Source: Moraxellaceae bacterium
Lineage (GTDB): Bacteria; Pseudomonadota; Gammaproteobacteria; Pseudomonadales; Moraxellaceae
Assembly (NCBI GenBank): GCA_021156385.1
Contig: JAJNDL010000073.1
Coordinates: 1-9,310, forward strand
DNA length: 9,310 bases
Reading direction: 5' to 3'
The translations under genes and the position numbers were made by a program. Shown here in pieces: positions 1-7,103 of the stretch (positions are counted from its first letter, which is position 1; every line of letters starts with the position of its first letter). The notes below the pieces were generated by a model. The model had not been told where the DNA came from, searched no databases, and was given only the letters and a program-made list of their open reading frames with translations.

Positions 1-384
1 GCGCGACCCGATGCCCTGGAAATCGCCGCCGACGTGGATGCTGCCGCCGCCGTTCGCGCCGGTCGCCGTGAGCTTTGCTGCCGCGAGCTGCAGGTCGTCA
101 CCGAGCAGCTCGACGCTGCCGCCCTGCGTGCCGCCGTTCGCACTCAGCGTGCCGGAGGTGAGCACGGAATAGCGGCCCTGCACATGCACACGGCCGCCCG
201 TGGTCGTGCCATTCGCCGACACGAGAGCCGTGACCGGCTGCACGATGCTGGCGGCATCGATGCGCACCGTGCCACCGGTGCCGGCGCTGCCGTCGGCGCT
301 GAGGGTGCTGTACTGGTTCACGTTGGTGGCGTCGACCCTGATGTCGCCGCCGCTCGTGCCGTTCGCGCTGATCGAACCGCCCAG
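1..384 (-). repeat. degenerate beta-helix repeats within the TpsA protein
   Basis: The last part of the visible exoprotein consists of imperfect protein repeats built on S-A-N/D-G followed by GG and a beta-strand pattern. Examples are SISANGTSGGDIRVD, TLSADGSAGTGGTVRID, LVSANGTTTGGRVHV, TLSANGGTQGGSVELL and LTATGANGGGSIHVGG. The conserved N/D codons lie near 363, 294, 213, 138 and 54, so the period is about 23 to 28 residues. This is the expected coil-by-coil pattern of a right-handed parallel beta-helix. The DNA itself is not an exact tandem repeat. Confidence 0.7.
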
Positions 385-1178
385 GCTCTGGAAGCCGCCC
401 GTGAGGCGGATGACGCCGCCCTCTTCACTGACACCGTTGGCCTCGATGACGCCGGTGTTGTTGATGACACCGGCCAGCAGGGTTTCATGCGCGCTGGCCG
501 AGAGGATGATGAGCCCGCCGTCCGCGCGCAGGGCGTGGTGGTTCTCGATCAATGCATTTACGGCGCTCTCTTCCACTTCGAGATCGAAGCCGCTGCCGAA
601 AGAGAGGCGGATACGCGTGCCGGCACCGAGACCAATGCTGCCGGCCTGCGCCACGATCACGCCTTCGTTGCGCACTTCGGGCGCGAGCAGCGCAATCACG
701 CCGCCTTCCGCGGCCGTGAGGTTGCCCTGGTTGGTGATGCTGCCGCCCTCACCTTCGAACACATAATTGCCGGCGAGGAAGTCGTCATTGCTGATGTCGA
801 GCGTCGAGGCGACGAGAGAGCCGACGCTCACCTGCGCCGTCGGTGCGAACAGGATGCCGTTGGGGTTGATCAGGAAGACCTGCCCGTTGGCGGTGAGTGA
901 ACCGTAGATCTCCGAGCTGTTGTTGCCGAGCACACGATTAAGCGCGACGGCGCTGCTGGAGGGCTGGATGAACTGCACACTCTCGCCGCTGGCGATGCCG
1001 AAACTCTGCCAGTCGACGATGAGCTTCTGCGTGCTCTGGTTGACGGTCATGCTGCTGCCGGCGGTGCTGATGCTGCCGGTGCCGGCGGTGACGGTGCCGT
1101 CCTGCGGCAGGGCCTGCGCCGTGCCGGGCTGAGCGAGTTGCGGCGAAAGCGAATGGAACGAAGGCTCGATGACTTCAT
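1..1178 (-). CDS. TpsA-type filamentous haemagglutinin exoprotein, N-terminal part (runs off left edge; 5' end uncertain or frameshifted)
   Basis: This is the secreted partner of a two-partner secretion system, carried across the outer membrane by the TpsB encoded just upstream. From about 1104 down to position 1 the frame is open and gives a classic haemagglutination-activity/TPS domain. It begins LPQDGTVTAGTGSIS, then MTVNQSTQK, DWQSFGIASGESVQF and QPSSSAVALNRVLG, then the hallmark NPNG motif (VFLINPNGILF, about 879-847) and VGSLVASTLDIS. Glycine-rich beta-helix repeats follow. The C-terminus lies beyond the window; such proteins often exceed 1000 residues. The start is a problem. The TPS domain begins upstream of the first in-frame ATG (1050). 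The best ribosome-site-backed ATG (1178, MKSSSLRSIRFRR) is in another frame. The domain frame opens only after a TGA at 1356-1354, and its stretch before the domain has no hydrophobic signal core (HSLSPQLAQPGTAQA). GTG codons at 1260 and 1233 are in frame but unconvincing. The identity is firm. The true start, and whether the gene is functional, are not. Confidence 0.88.
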
Positions 1179-1469
1179 GGCGGTCCCTCGACAGATGGCA
1201 CCCGCCTTCCTGGCGGGAGGAGATACCGGACACGGCCGGCGGTGGCACGACAGTCAACACGGGCGGCGAGTCGGGCGGACAAGCACTAAAGCACGTTGCG
1301 TCGCGCGGTTCGCGAGGGCTTTCTTGCGCATTCTGTAAATGCGCCGTCTGCGTTCAGTAAGGATGTTGCCGGCCATGGATCGCGTGCGGCACGGCAGAGC
1401 GGTGTTGTCGGGCGGGCTGGCCACCGCGTGCTTTCTGCCGCGCCTGTGCTCCGCTGCGCCGGCCGGCGC
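1179..1469 (-). promoter_or_regulatory. tpsB-tpsA intergenic region with leader hairpin and possible leader minicistron
   Basis: This is 291 bases without a convincing gene. A 14-bp perfect palindrome, gcgccggccggcgc (1456-1469), directly follows the tpsB stop codon. It has no T-run, so it is not a standard terminator. On the minus strand, cccgcc-aggaa-ggcggg (1217-1201) can form a 6-bp hairpin whose loop and 3' arm carry a Shine-Dalgarno-like AGGAAGG. Six bases after AGGA comes a GTG that opens an eight-codon frame. The TGA of that frame overlaps the ATG at 1178 (ATGA), an arrangement that would permit translational coupling. A second SD-like gaggga lies closer to the ATG at 1178. No clear -35/-10 pair was found. 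Confidence 0.35.
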
Positions 1470-3124
1470 TCAGAAGCTCAGCCGCCCCGACACCCAGAGA
1501 CGGTGGTTGCGGTCCGGCTCGGCGGTGATGGGCTCGTTCTTCAGCGGCCAGGCCTGCCAGGCCGTGAGGCCGAGGCCCCAGGGGCCGTTCCAGTCGAGGC
1601 CGATGCCGGCGCCGGAAAGTTCGCGCTCCGTCTCGCCAACAAAGCCGCTCCACAGGTTGTGGTTGAAGTGCACGCGGCCGTAATCGGCGAAGGCGATGGC
1701 GGTCGGCTGCCAGCGCGGTGCGAGGGGCAGCGCGCGGCGCAGCTCGAGCGAGACGAGCTGGCCATCGTCACCCTGCGCCTCGCCGGCCGGATAGGCGCGC
1801 ACGCCGTTGGGGCCGCCGATGGCGAGCTTCTGCGCCGAGGCGAGGTTGTTGAGCGCCCACTGCAGGCTGGCGCTGCCGCGCAGCTGGAAACCGCCGGGCA
1901 GCTGCTGCCAGCGCTCGCCCTGCAGGTTGAACTTGCTGAAGCCGCCTTCGCTGCCGACGCTGATGGCGTCGAAGGCCTGCTCGGCGGGATCGTGGATATC
2001 GACGCGGCCGCTGCTCGCCTGCAGGCTGAGCGCGCTCTGGCCACGCCAGCGGTCGGCGCCCTGCAGCGCGAGGCCGAGGCGGCCCTGGCTGAGGTCCTTG
2101 TTCCGCTCGCTGCCGGCGATGCCGATGCGGTCGACGAGGCGCATGTGGTCGCCGCCGACGAGCAGCGCGACGCGCAGGCCGGGCGTGAGCACGAGCGGAT
2201 AGCGCAGCTCGAGGCTGCCGGTACGGGCCCAGCCATCCGCCTCGAGATTCCGGAATTCCTCGCCGAGTTCATAGCGGGTGCTGCTGGCGGCGATGGTGGC
2301 GCGCCAGGGGCCGTAAAGCGAAAAGTCATAGGCGGTGCGACCGTAGAGGCGGCCTGCGCCGGTGCCCTGCAGGCGCAGCGCGAGCTGGTCGCCCGAATGC
2401 GTGGGGTTGTTCCATTCCAGGCGCAGGCCGCCCTGGAGGTCGCCGGTATAGCGGTCGCCGTGGTTGTCGAGCGTGGCTTCGCCGGTCACGGCGTTGTCCC
2501 GTTGCGTCTGCAGCACGATCTCGGTGCCACCGGGTTGGGCACCGGCGCGCAGGCGCGCACTGGCGGCAATGCCGGGCAGCGTGTCGTGCAGCAGCACGGC
2601 ACGCTCGAGGTCGGCGCGCTGCACGGGCCGGCCCGTGGCCAGGCCGGCACTGAGACGCGTGCGCAGGGATTCGGGCAGACGGGCGCTGTCCTCGCTGCGC
2701 ACGTTTTCCAGGCGGCCTTCCAGCACGGCGATCTCCACCACGCCGTCGCGGATCTCCTGGGGCGGCAGGTAGGCGCGTGCCAGCAGATAGCCTTGGGCCT
2801 GGTAGTAGCGGGTGAGGCGGGCCGCGAGGACGTGCAGTTCAGCGAAGCCGAGGCGCTGACCAACGGCATCGGCCACCAGCGCCTCGAGGGTGGCGGTGGG
2901 AAGGGCGGTGGCGCCGGTGACGCGCAGGCGCTGTACAACGATGACCGGGCCGGCCGTCGCGTCGGCTGCGCTGGCGGCGGTGGCTGCACCGTGACGGGCT
3001 CGCGGCTGCGCTCCTGGAGCTGGCCGGCGTCGGGCGGCGTCTCGGCTGCGCCCCACAGGGGATGCAGCAACAGCAGGCCGCCCGCGATGGCCGGACGGCA
3101 CCGGAAAGAGTGCCGGTAAGGCAT
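1470..3124 (-). CDS. TpsB/FhaC/ShlB-family two-partner secretion transporter, with apparent frameshift after the signal peptide
   Basis: This is the outer-membrane pore that recognises the TPS domain of its exoprotein and secretes it. Translation from ATG 3124, which has a strong AAGGGG site, gives a textbook signal peptide (MPYRHSFRCRPAIAGG, then LLLLHPLWGAA). The TpsB-like linker DAGQLQERSREPVTVQPPPPAQP follows. The conserved body is in a different frame. It has a POTRA region (GPVIVVQRLRVTG to VVEIAVLEGRLENV) and a 16-strand-type barrel. The barrel includes GVRAYPAGEAQGDDG, at the place of the VRGY/F loop-6 motif, and FADYGRVHF. It ends RLSF-stop, with the C-terminal Phe typical of outer-membrane barrels. 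Joining the two parts needs a one-base deletion, or equivalent, between about 2985 and 2955. Read alone, the body frame starts at ATG 3101 with an Arg-rich stretch and no signal peptide. The total length of about 550 residues is normal for the family. The family call is firm. The gene may be a pseudogene, or the base may be a sequencing error. Confidence 0.9.
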
Positions 3125-3524
3125 GGAGTCACCCCTTGCAGATGCAGGACGCAAAGGCGCGCGAGCGCTGTCCGGAAGACGTTGGTATCGGGACGCCATT
3201 CTACGAGGGGCCGGACGGCCACGGGAATCGCGAGCTTTTCTGCGGGGCGTGCCGCGGCGAAGAAAAGTCGCGTCCTGGCTCCGCCCACGGTGACTGAGGT
3301 ACCGGGAGGTGACAAAACCGGCCGGGCAGCGGAAGCGGCCGCCCGTCCCGGTACCGGCGGCGCCCGCCGGAAAGCGCGCCGGCCATGCAAACTGCCTTCG
3401 TGCATTGGAGCATCGCCACCTCCCTGCGCAGCACACCTGCCCTGTTGCCCTTCTGCACCGGAACGACGCCCAGCCTGTGCCAAGCGTGGATGGGGCCGCC
3501 CTGCGGGCATGCCCCGGCTTCCTC
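3125..3524 (-). other. 400-bp gap between peptidase and tpsB genes; long-range inverted repeat
   Basis: I see no convincing gene here. The 85-residue open frame on the minus strand (3458-3201) has unremarkable, Arg/Pro-rich composition. The main structure is a 10-bp perfect inverted repeat, ggtaccggga (3298-3307) against tcccggtacc (3346-3355). An inner 5-bp stem (cgggc 3323-3327 with gcccg 3341-3345) abuts the right arm, so the transcript could fold into a long stem with a one-sided bulge. No T-run follows, so it is not an intrinsic terminator. It lies about 175 to 230 bases upstream of the tpsB start and could be a leader structure or a regulator site. The tpsB promoter should be in this gap, but I could not pick out a clear one. 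Confidence 0.4.
3130..3137 (-). promoter_or_regulatory. ribosome binding site that fixes the tpsB start at 3124
   Basis: The minus strand reads AAGGGGTG and then five bases before ATG 3124. This is the best Shine-Dalgarno match near the gene, and it supports the start that yields a proper signal peptide. The downstream in-frame ATG at 3101 of the barrel frame lacks one. Confidence 0.65.
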
Positions 3525-4544
3525 TCAACCCGCGAACCAGCGCTTCATCGCCTCCTGCCGGCAGGTCTCGCGCCGCGCCGCATCCGGCCGCCAGTTCTGC
3601 CAGCTCGCCGCCGCATGCAGCAGGAAGTCGAAGAGGATGAGGTGGCGGCGCAGCACGCGCTCCAGGCGGTGCGGCAGGATGGGATTGAAGAGGCCGAACC
3701 AGGAGAAAAATTGCCGCGGGTTTTTCTTCACCCACAACCACGAGCCCATCTCCAGCGTGAAAGGCAGGAAGAGGCCGCGGTAACGCTCGCGGTATTCGTC
3801 GTAGAGAAAATCCCAGAGGTCGCCGTGCGTGGTGTAGCTCGCCGACTGCGGCTCCATCAGATAGAAACTGTGGTTGGGATAGGTGCGGTTGAAGATCTCG
3901 CGCAGTGCGAACGCCTCGGCGATGTTCGGCGCCGGTTCCTGCGTGCGCGCATACGGAAACCACAGCCGGTCGCGGAAGCCGAAGCCGGAATGGCAGTCCA
4001 TGGCGATGGAGAAGGGATGCGGATGCAGCCGCGCGCGCACCACCTCGAAGAGCGCCGAGGCCTCCGGCGGCAGCGGGTCTTCCACGCGGCCGCGGTACCA
4101 GGGCAGGTGCGGCGAGACGCGGTGGCCGCCGAGCAGCGGCAGCGCGCGTTTTTCCGCCTGCACCGGCGCCGACCGCATGAGGTCGACACCGGCCGGGTTG
4201 GCGCGCGTGCCGAGCACGAGCCCGCCCGGATTCACCATGGGCATGAACACCACGCGCACGCTCTCCAGGAGCTGCTGGTAATGCACGTCCCAGCGCGCGC
4301 GCTCGAGCAGCGTTTGCAGCCAGGCGATCAGCACCTGCGTGCCGATGCGCTCCATGCCGTGCACGCCGCCGAAGAAGCCGATGGCGGGCGCACGCAGGTC
4401 GTTGCTGCCGATTTCCAGGCACCACACCGGAAAGGTATCGCCCTGCACGTCCACGGTGAGCACGAGGTCGCGGCGCAGGCGGTCGCCGTGCTCGTCCATC
4501 AGGGCATAGAGGCTGCCGAGTTCGGTGAAGACGGGGACATCCAT
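3525..4544 (-). CDS. M14-family zinc carboxypeptidase-like protein
   Basis: This is a predicted cytoplasmic metallopeptidase of 339 residues that would remove C-terminal residues or hydrolyse amide-linked substrates. Its substrate is unknown. The M14 zinc site can be traced. H62 and E65 are in GGVHGMERIG (the HxxE pair), H185 is in AMDCHSGFGF, and the probable catalytic Glu is E265 in FTLEMGSW. NPGGLVLGTRANPAGVDLMRS (residues 105-125) corresponds to the family's substrate-binding stretch. In classical carboxypeptidases that stretch ends VDLNRN; here the Asn is Met123, while Arg124 is kept. I chose ATG 4544 (MDVPVFTELG). The frame extends upstream only to a TTG at 4625, next to the REP-like repeat, with no family-like sequence. 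There is no signal peptide. The ribosome site is weak (GAGAA). The gene stands alone: the phoX terminator and REP-like pair lie upstream, and a 400-bp gap lies downstream. Confidence 0.85.
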   Translation of the reverse strand: MDVPVFTELGSLYALMDEHGDRLRRDLVLTVDVQGDTFPVWCLEIGSNDLRAPAIGFFGGVHGMERIGTQVLIAWLQTLLERARWDVHYQQLLESVRVVFMPMVNPGGLVLGTRANPAGVDLMRSAPVQAEKRALPLLGGHRVSPHLPWYRGRVEDPLPPEASALFEVVRARLHPHPFSIAMDCHSGFGFRDRLWFPYARTQEPAPNIAEAFALREIFNRTYPNHSFYLMEPQSASYTTHGDLWDFLYDEYRERYRGLFLPFTLEMGSWLWVKKNPRQFFSWFGLFNPILPHRLERVLRRHLILFDFLLHAAASWQNWRPDAARRETCRQEAMKRWFAG

Positions 4545-4628
4545 CGCGGGATTCTCGAACGGGATACGGCGACTAGCAGACGACAGTTTGATGACCCGCG
4601 TGTGACAGTGCCCCTGCGGGCACAAATA

Positions 4629-4703
4629 CCTGTGGGTCAGGCTTCAGCCTGACGCCGGCCTATCAAACTTGCATCGCTGTCAGGCTGAAGCCTGACCCAC
4701 AGG
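4629..4703. repeat. pair of inverted REP-like palindromes
   Basis: Two 25-bp arms, 4629-4653 and 4679-4703, are perfect reverse complements of each other across a 25-bp spacer. Each arm contains its own palindrome, gtcaggct-tc-agcctgac or its complement, plus an outer cctgtgg/ccacagg tail. Each arm can therefore fold alone, or the two can pair with each other. The arrangement resembles REP/BIME elements, intergenic palindromes often mobilised by RAYT (Y1 transposase) enzymes. No transposase is in this window. The pair sits between the phoX terminator and the start of the peptidase gene. REP membership is inferred from structure only. Confidence 0.75.
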
Positions 4704-4716
4704 ACGAAGCGGAGAC

Positions 4717-4748
4717 AAAAAAAGGCCCGTGCACGGAGCGCACGGGCC
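4717..4748 (-). terminator. Rho-independent terminator of phoX
   Basis: On the minus strand a 9-bp perfect GC-rich stem, ggcccgtgc with gcacgggcc (4748-4740 and 4732-4724), encloses a 7-base loop. A run of seven T residues (4723-4717) follows directly. It lies 23 bases after the phoX stop codon and is correctly oriented for it. Confidence 0.92.
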
Positions 4749-4771
4749 GGCACAGCAGCCGCTGCGAGGGA

Positions 4772-6973
4772 TCAGCTGCCGATCACGCCGCCGTTGTCCT
4801 TCGTGATGACGATGGTGGCGGAGCGCGGACGTTTCAGCGTGGCGTCGATCACGGTGGCATCCGCGGTGTAGGGCCAGTGGCTGGAGTAGCCGGCCGGCGT
4901 CGCGAGGTTGCCCGAGGCCGTGTCCTCGCCCGGGTGCTGGATGTTCACGAACATCGTCCTGCCGTCCGGGGTCATGGTCACGCCGGTGATCTCGCACTCC
5001 TTCGGGCCGACCAGGAACCGGCGCAGCCGGGTACCGGGCGCCTTGCCGACGTGCGTGGCCTGCGCGCCGATGGCGACGCTGGCGCCGTCGCCCACCTCGC
5101 CCGGCACCGCGGCCAGCATCATGCAGTTGCTGACATCGACATAGGCGCCGTCGTCGGTCTGGATCCAGAGGATGCCGCGCGGATCGAACCAGAGGCCGTC
5201 GGGGCTGGACATGTCGTTGTCAGTGGTGAGGCCGGAAACATTGACCAGCGCCGGGTCGGCGTCGGCCTGCGCGCCGAACACGTAGATATCCCACGCGAAG
5301 GTGAGCGCGTCGTTGCGCCGATTGTCCTCGCGCCAGCGGATGATGTGGCCGTTGACGTTGCCGCGCTGCGTGGTGGCGCCGCGCAGGTCGGTGTAGTTGC
5401 GCGGGTTGGCGGCGTCGACGCCGGGGTTCGCGCCTTGGGCGCGGTTGGAATTGTTGGTGAGCGTGCAGTAGACCTCGCCGTTGCGCGGATTCACCGCGAT
5501 CCACTCCGGGCGATCCATCTTGGTGGCGCCGGCGACGTCGGCCGCGAGGCGCGTGGCGACCAGCACGGCGGCCTGCGAGGTGAACGGGAAAGTGACGTTG
5601 TCCTCGCCGAGGCCGTTGCTCTGGTGCTCGAGTGCCAGCCACTCGCCGGTGCCGTCGGCATTGAAGCGCGCCACGTAGAGCGTGCCGTTGTTCAGGTACT
5701 TGTCGCCGGCGGCGAGGCCGCCGGTAGCGTCGGCCGGGTCCCAGAGTGCGTCGGAGACGAACTTGTAGATGTACTCGAAGCGCGAATCGTCGCCCGTGTA
5801 GACCACCACGGGCTGGCCGGCGACGAGCTTGCCGAACTCGGCATTCTCGTGCGCCAGGCGGCCGAGCGCGGTGCGCTTGCGCGGATTGGCCGCGGGCGCG
5901 AAGGGATCGATCTCCACTACCCAGCCGAAGGTGTTGGGCTCGTTGCGGAAATCGTCGGCGGCGCTGGCGCCCACGATGGAGGCGTCCCAGCGGCTGAACA
6001 CGGTGCTGGCGCTGTCGGCCGGCGTCACCGTGGCCCAGGCGTTGTTGCCGCCCGCGCCCTGGTTGATGCCGTAGCGCTTGAGCAGGGTCACCTCCGCGGC
6101 GGTGCGCTGCACGTGCGTGTCGTCGCCGGCGGCGCGCTTGAAGTAACCCGCCCAGTTCTCCTCGCAGGTGAGGTAGGTGCCCCAGGGCGTCTTGCCGTTG
6201 GCGCAGTTGTTGATGGTGCCGCGCGTCATGGTGCCGCCGGTGCTGTACCTGGTCACCGTGAAGCGCGAGCCGCGCACGGCGCCGTGCAGCTCGGCCGGCG
6301 TGTTCGGCGTGATGCGGCGGTTGCGCGGGGAGGCCCTGTTGACCTCGAAGGTACCGGCGCCGTTCTTTGCCACTTCGACGATGCCGACGCCGTGCGCGTT
6401 GATCTCCTTCAGCGCGGCGTCTTCGGGACGCGGCGAGGCCAGCGCCGTGGTGTCGGCATGCAGGAAGATGCGCGTGATGTTCTCGTGGTTGATGCAGAGC
6501 AGGCCGCGGTCGGACCGGCTGTCGTCCCAGGCGCCGGCGGCGGTCATGCCGAACCAGCTCATGCCGTCGTGGTGGTCGCCGGAACGCTTTTCGTAGGAGG
6601 CGCCGGTCTCGGTGCCGGCGTCGCTCCAGGCGGACGTCGCGTTGTCGAGGGGGTCGCCGAGCGCGTAGAGCACGCTGGCGCTGTAGCCGGAGGCCAGGCT
6701 CACGGCGTCGGCCAGGCTCTTGGGAATGGCGGTGAAGCCGACGCTGGCGGAGAACGGGCTGGCGGGGGCGGGCGCGTCGTCATCGTCGCCCACGCTGCAG
6801 CCGGCGAGGCTGCCGCCGAGCAGGAAGGCGGCCGAGGCGGACATGCCGCCGACCAGTGCCTGGCGGCGTGACAGGCGTACTTGCAGCACGTCGCTGAAGT
6901 GGCGGTTGGCAGACGTGTTGGTGATGGCGTCCTCGTCGAAGGCGAGGGGCGCGGCGGTTTTGTTGTCAGTCAT
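4772..6973 (-). CDS. phoX: PhoX/DUF839-family protein, Tat-exported, probable lipoprotein
   Basis: This is probably a phosphatase of the PhoX family. Characterised members are calcium- and iron-dependent alkaline phosphatases that release phosphate from organic esters outside the cytoplasm. The 733-residue product starts at ATG 6973 (MTDNKTAAPLAF); an earlier in-frame ATG at 7072 adds unlikely sequence. The N-terminus has a twin-arginine signal, LSRRQALVGG (Arg36-Arg37), then a hydrophobic stretch and a lipobox-like LAGC (Cys59) followed by four Asp. It is therefore likely exported folded and perhaps lipid-anchored. Family signatures occur in order: LLCINHEN (Cys160), the CANGKTPWGTYLTCEEN region (Glu271-Glu272), NTFGWVVEIDPF, KRTALGRLAHENA, VVYTGDDSRFEYIYKFVS, RPEWIAVNPRNGEVYCTLTNN, DGLWFDPRGILWIQTDDG and ECEITGVTMTPDGRTMFVNIQHPGE. 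Length and motifs look intact. It is monocistronic: 233 bases separate it from the regulator gene, and a terminator follows. Many paralogues in this family are uncharacterised, so enzyme activity is inferred. Confidence 0.9.
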   Translation of the reverse strand: MTDNKTAAPLAFDEDAITNTSANRHFSDVLQVRLSRRQALVGGMSASAAFLLGGSLAGCSVGDDDDAPAPASPFSASVGFTAIPKSLADAVSLASGYSASVLYALGDPLDNATSAWSDAGTETGASYEKRSGDHHDGMSWFGMTAAGAWDDSRSDRGLLCINHENITRIFLHADTTALASPRPEDAALKEINAHGVGIVEVAKNGAGTFEVNRASPRNRRITPNTPAELHGAVRGSRFTVTRYSTGGTMTRGTINNCANGKTPWGTYLTCEENWAGYFKRAAGDDTHVQRTAAEVTLLKRYGINQGAGGNNAWATVTPADSASTVFSRWDASIVGASAADDFRNEPNTFGWVVEIDPFAPAANPRKRTALGRLAHENAEFGKLVAGQPVVVYTGDDSRFEYIYKFVSDALWDPADATGGLAAGDKYLNNGTLYVARFNADGTGEWLALEHQSNGLGEDNVTFPFTSQAAVLVATRLAADVAGATKMDRPEWIAVNPRNGEVYCTLTNNSNRAQGANPGVDAANPRNYTDLRGATTQRGNVNGHIIRWREDNRRNDALTFAWDIYVFGAQADADPALVNVSGLTTDNDMSSPDGLWFDPRGILWIQTDDGAYVDVSNCMMLAAVPGEVGDGASVAIGAQATHVGKAPGTRLRRFLVGPKECEITGVTMTPDGRTMFVNIQHPGEDTASGNLATPAGYSSHWPYTADATVIDATLKRPRSATIVITKDNGGVIGS

Positions 6974-7038
6974 TTTTTCACGACACCTGGAGAATGGCTG
7001 GGGTGCGTGAAAATTAGAGGGCGGTTGTGACACGGCGC

Positions 7039-7055
7039 TGAAGGCTTGATGACGG
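7039..7055 (-). promoter_or_regulatory. candidate Pho box upstream of phoX, gene orientation
   Basis: The minus-strand 17-mer CCGTCATCAAGCCTTCA matches 12 of 17 positions of the PhoB consensus, two CTGTCA-type half sites 11 bp apart. The first half is good and the second weak. It lies about 65 bases upstream of ATG 6973. A TAATTT (7016-7011) could be a -10 element, but its distance from the box (22 bases) is longer than usual. The functional argument is that phoX genes are commonly PhoB-controlled. The sequence support is weak. Confidence 0.25.
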
Positions 7056-7079
7056 CGCGGCTGCAGACTCATGAAAACG

Positions 7080-7097
7080 CTGTCGCCGCGCTGTCAT
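7080..7097 (+). promoter_or_regulatory. candidate Pho-box-like direct repeat, reverse orientation to phoX
   Basis: On the plus strand CTGTC occurs at 7080-7084 and again at 7091-7097 as CTGTCAT. The 11-bp spacing is that of PhoB half sites, and both half sites match well. The middle is GC-rich instead of A/T-rich. The repeat points away from phoX, and its edge is about 105 bases upstream of the phoX start. Confidence 0.25.
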
Positions 7098-7103
7098 GTC
7101 GGT

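Noticed and set aside
34..900. Plus-strand open frames opposite tpsA
   Set aside because: The minus strand encodes the canonical TPS domain and beta-helix repeats over the same bases.
1296..3119. 607-codon open frame on the plus strand across tpsB
   Set aside because: It is antisense to a gene with clear TpsB motifs. Its product is low-complexity Ala/Gly/Glu/Val-rich, typical of a mirror frame in GC-rich coding DNA.
3140..3165. ggacgcaaaggc on the plus strand, reminiscent of the c-di-GMP-I riboswitch core
   Set aside because: It is on the wrong strand for any gene here, and the other conserved riboswitch segments are absent.
3201..3458. 85-residue minus-strand open frame in the gap upstream of tpsB
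   Set aside because: It has no ribosome site of note, no domain and shadow-like composition, and it would span the inverted repeat.
2839..4425. 528-codon minus-strand open frame overlapping the peptidase and the tpsB start
   Set aside because: It is out of frame with both recognisable proteins, Arg/Ala/Pro-rich, and has no family motif.
4545..4625. N-terminal extension of the carboxypeptidase to the TTG at 4625
   Set aside because: It needs a rare start codon adjoining the REP-like arm, and the extra 27 residues show no signal peptide or family-like sequence.
4877..6871. 664-codon open frame on the plus strand across phoX
   Set aside because: It is a shadow of the PhoX-family gene, whose motifs are unmistakable. 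The plus-strand product has repetitive composition and no recognisable domain.
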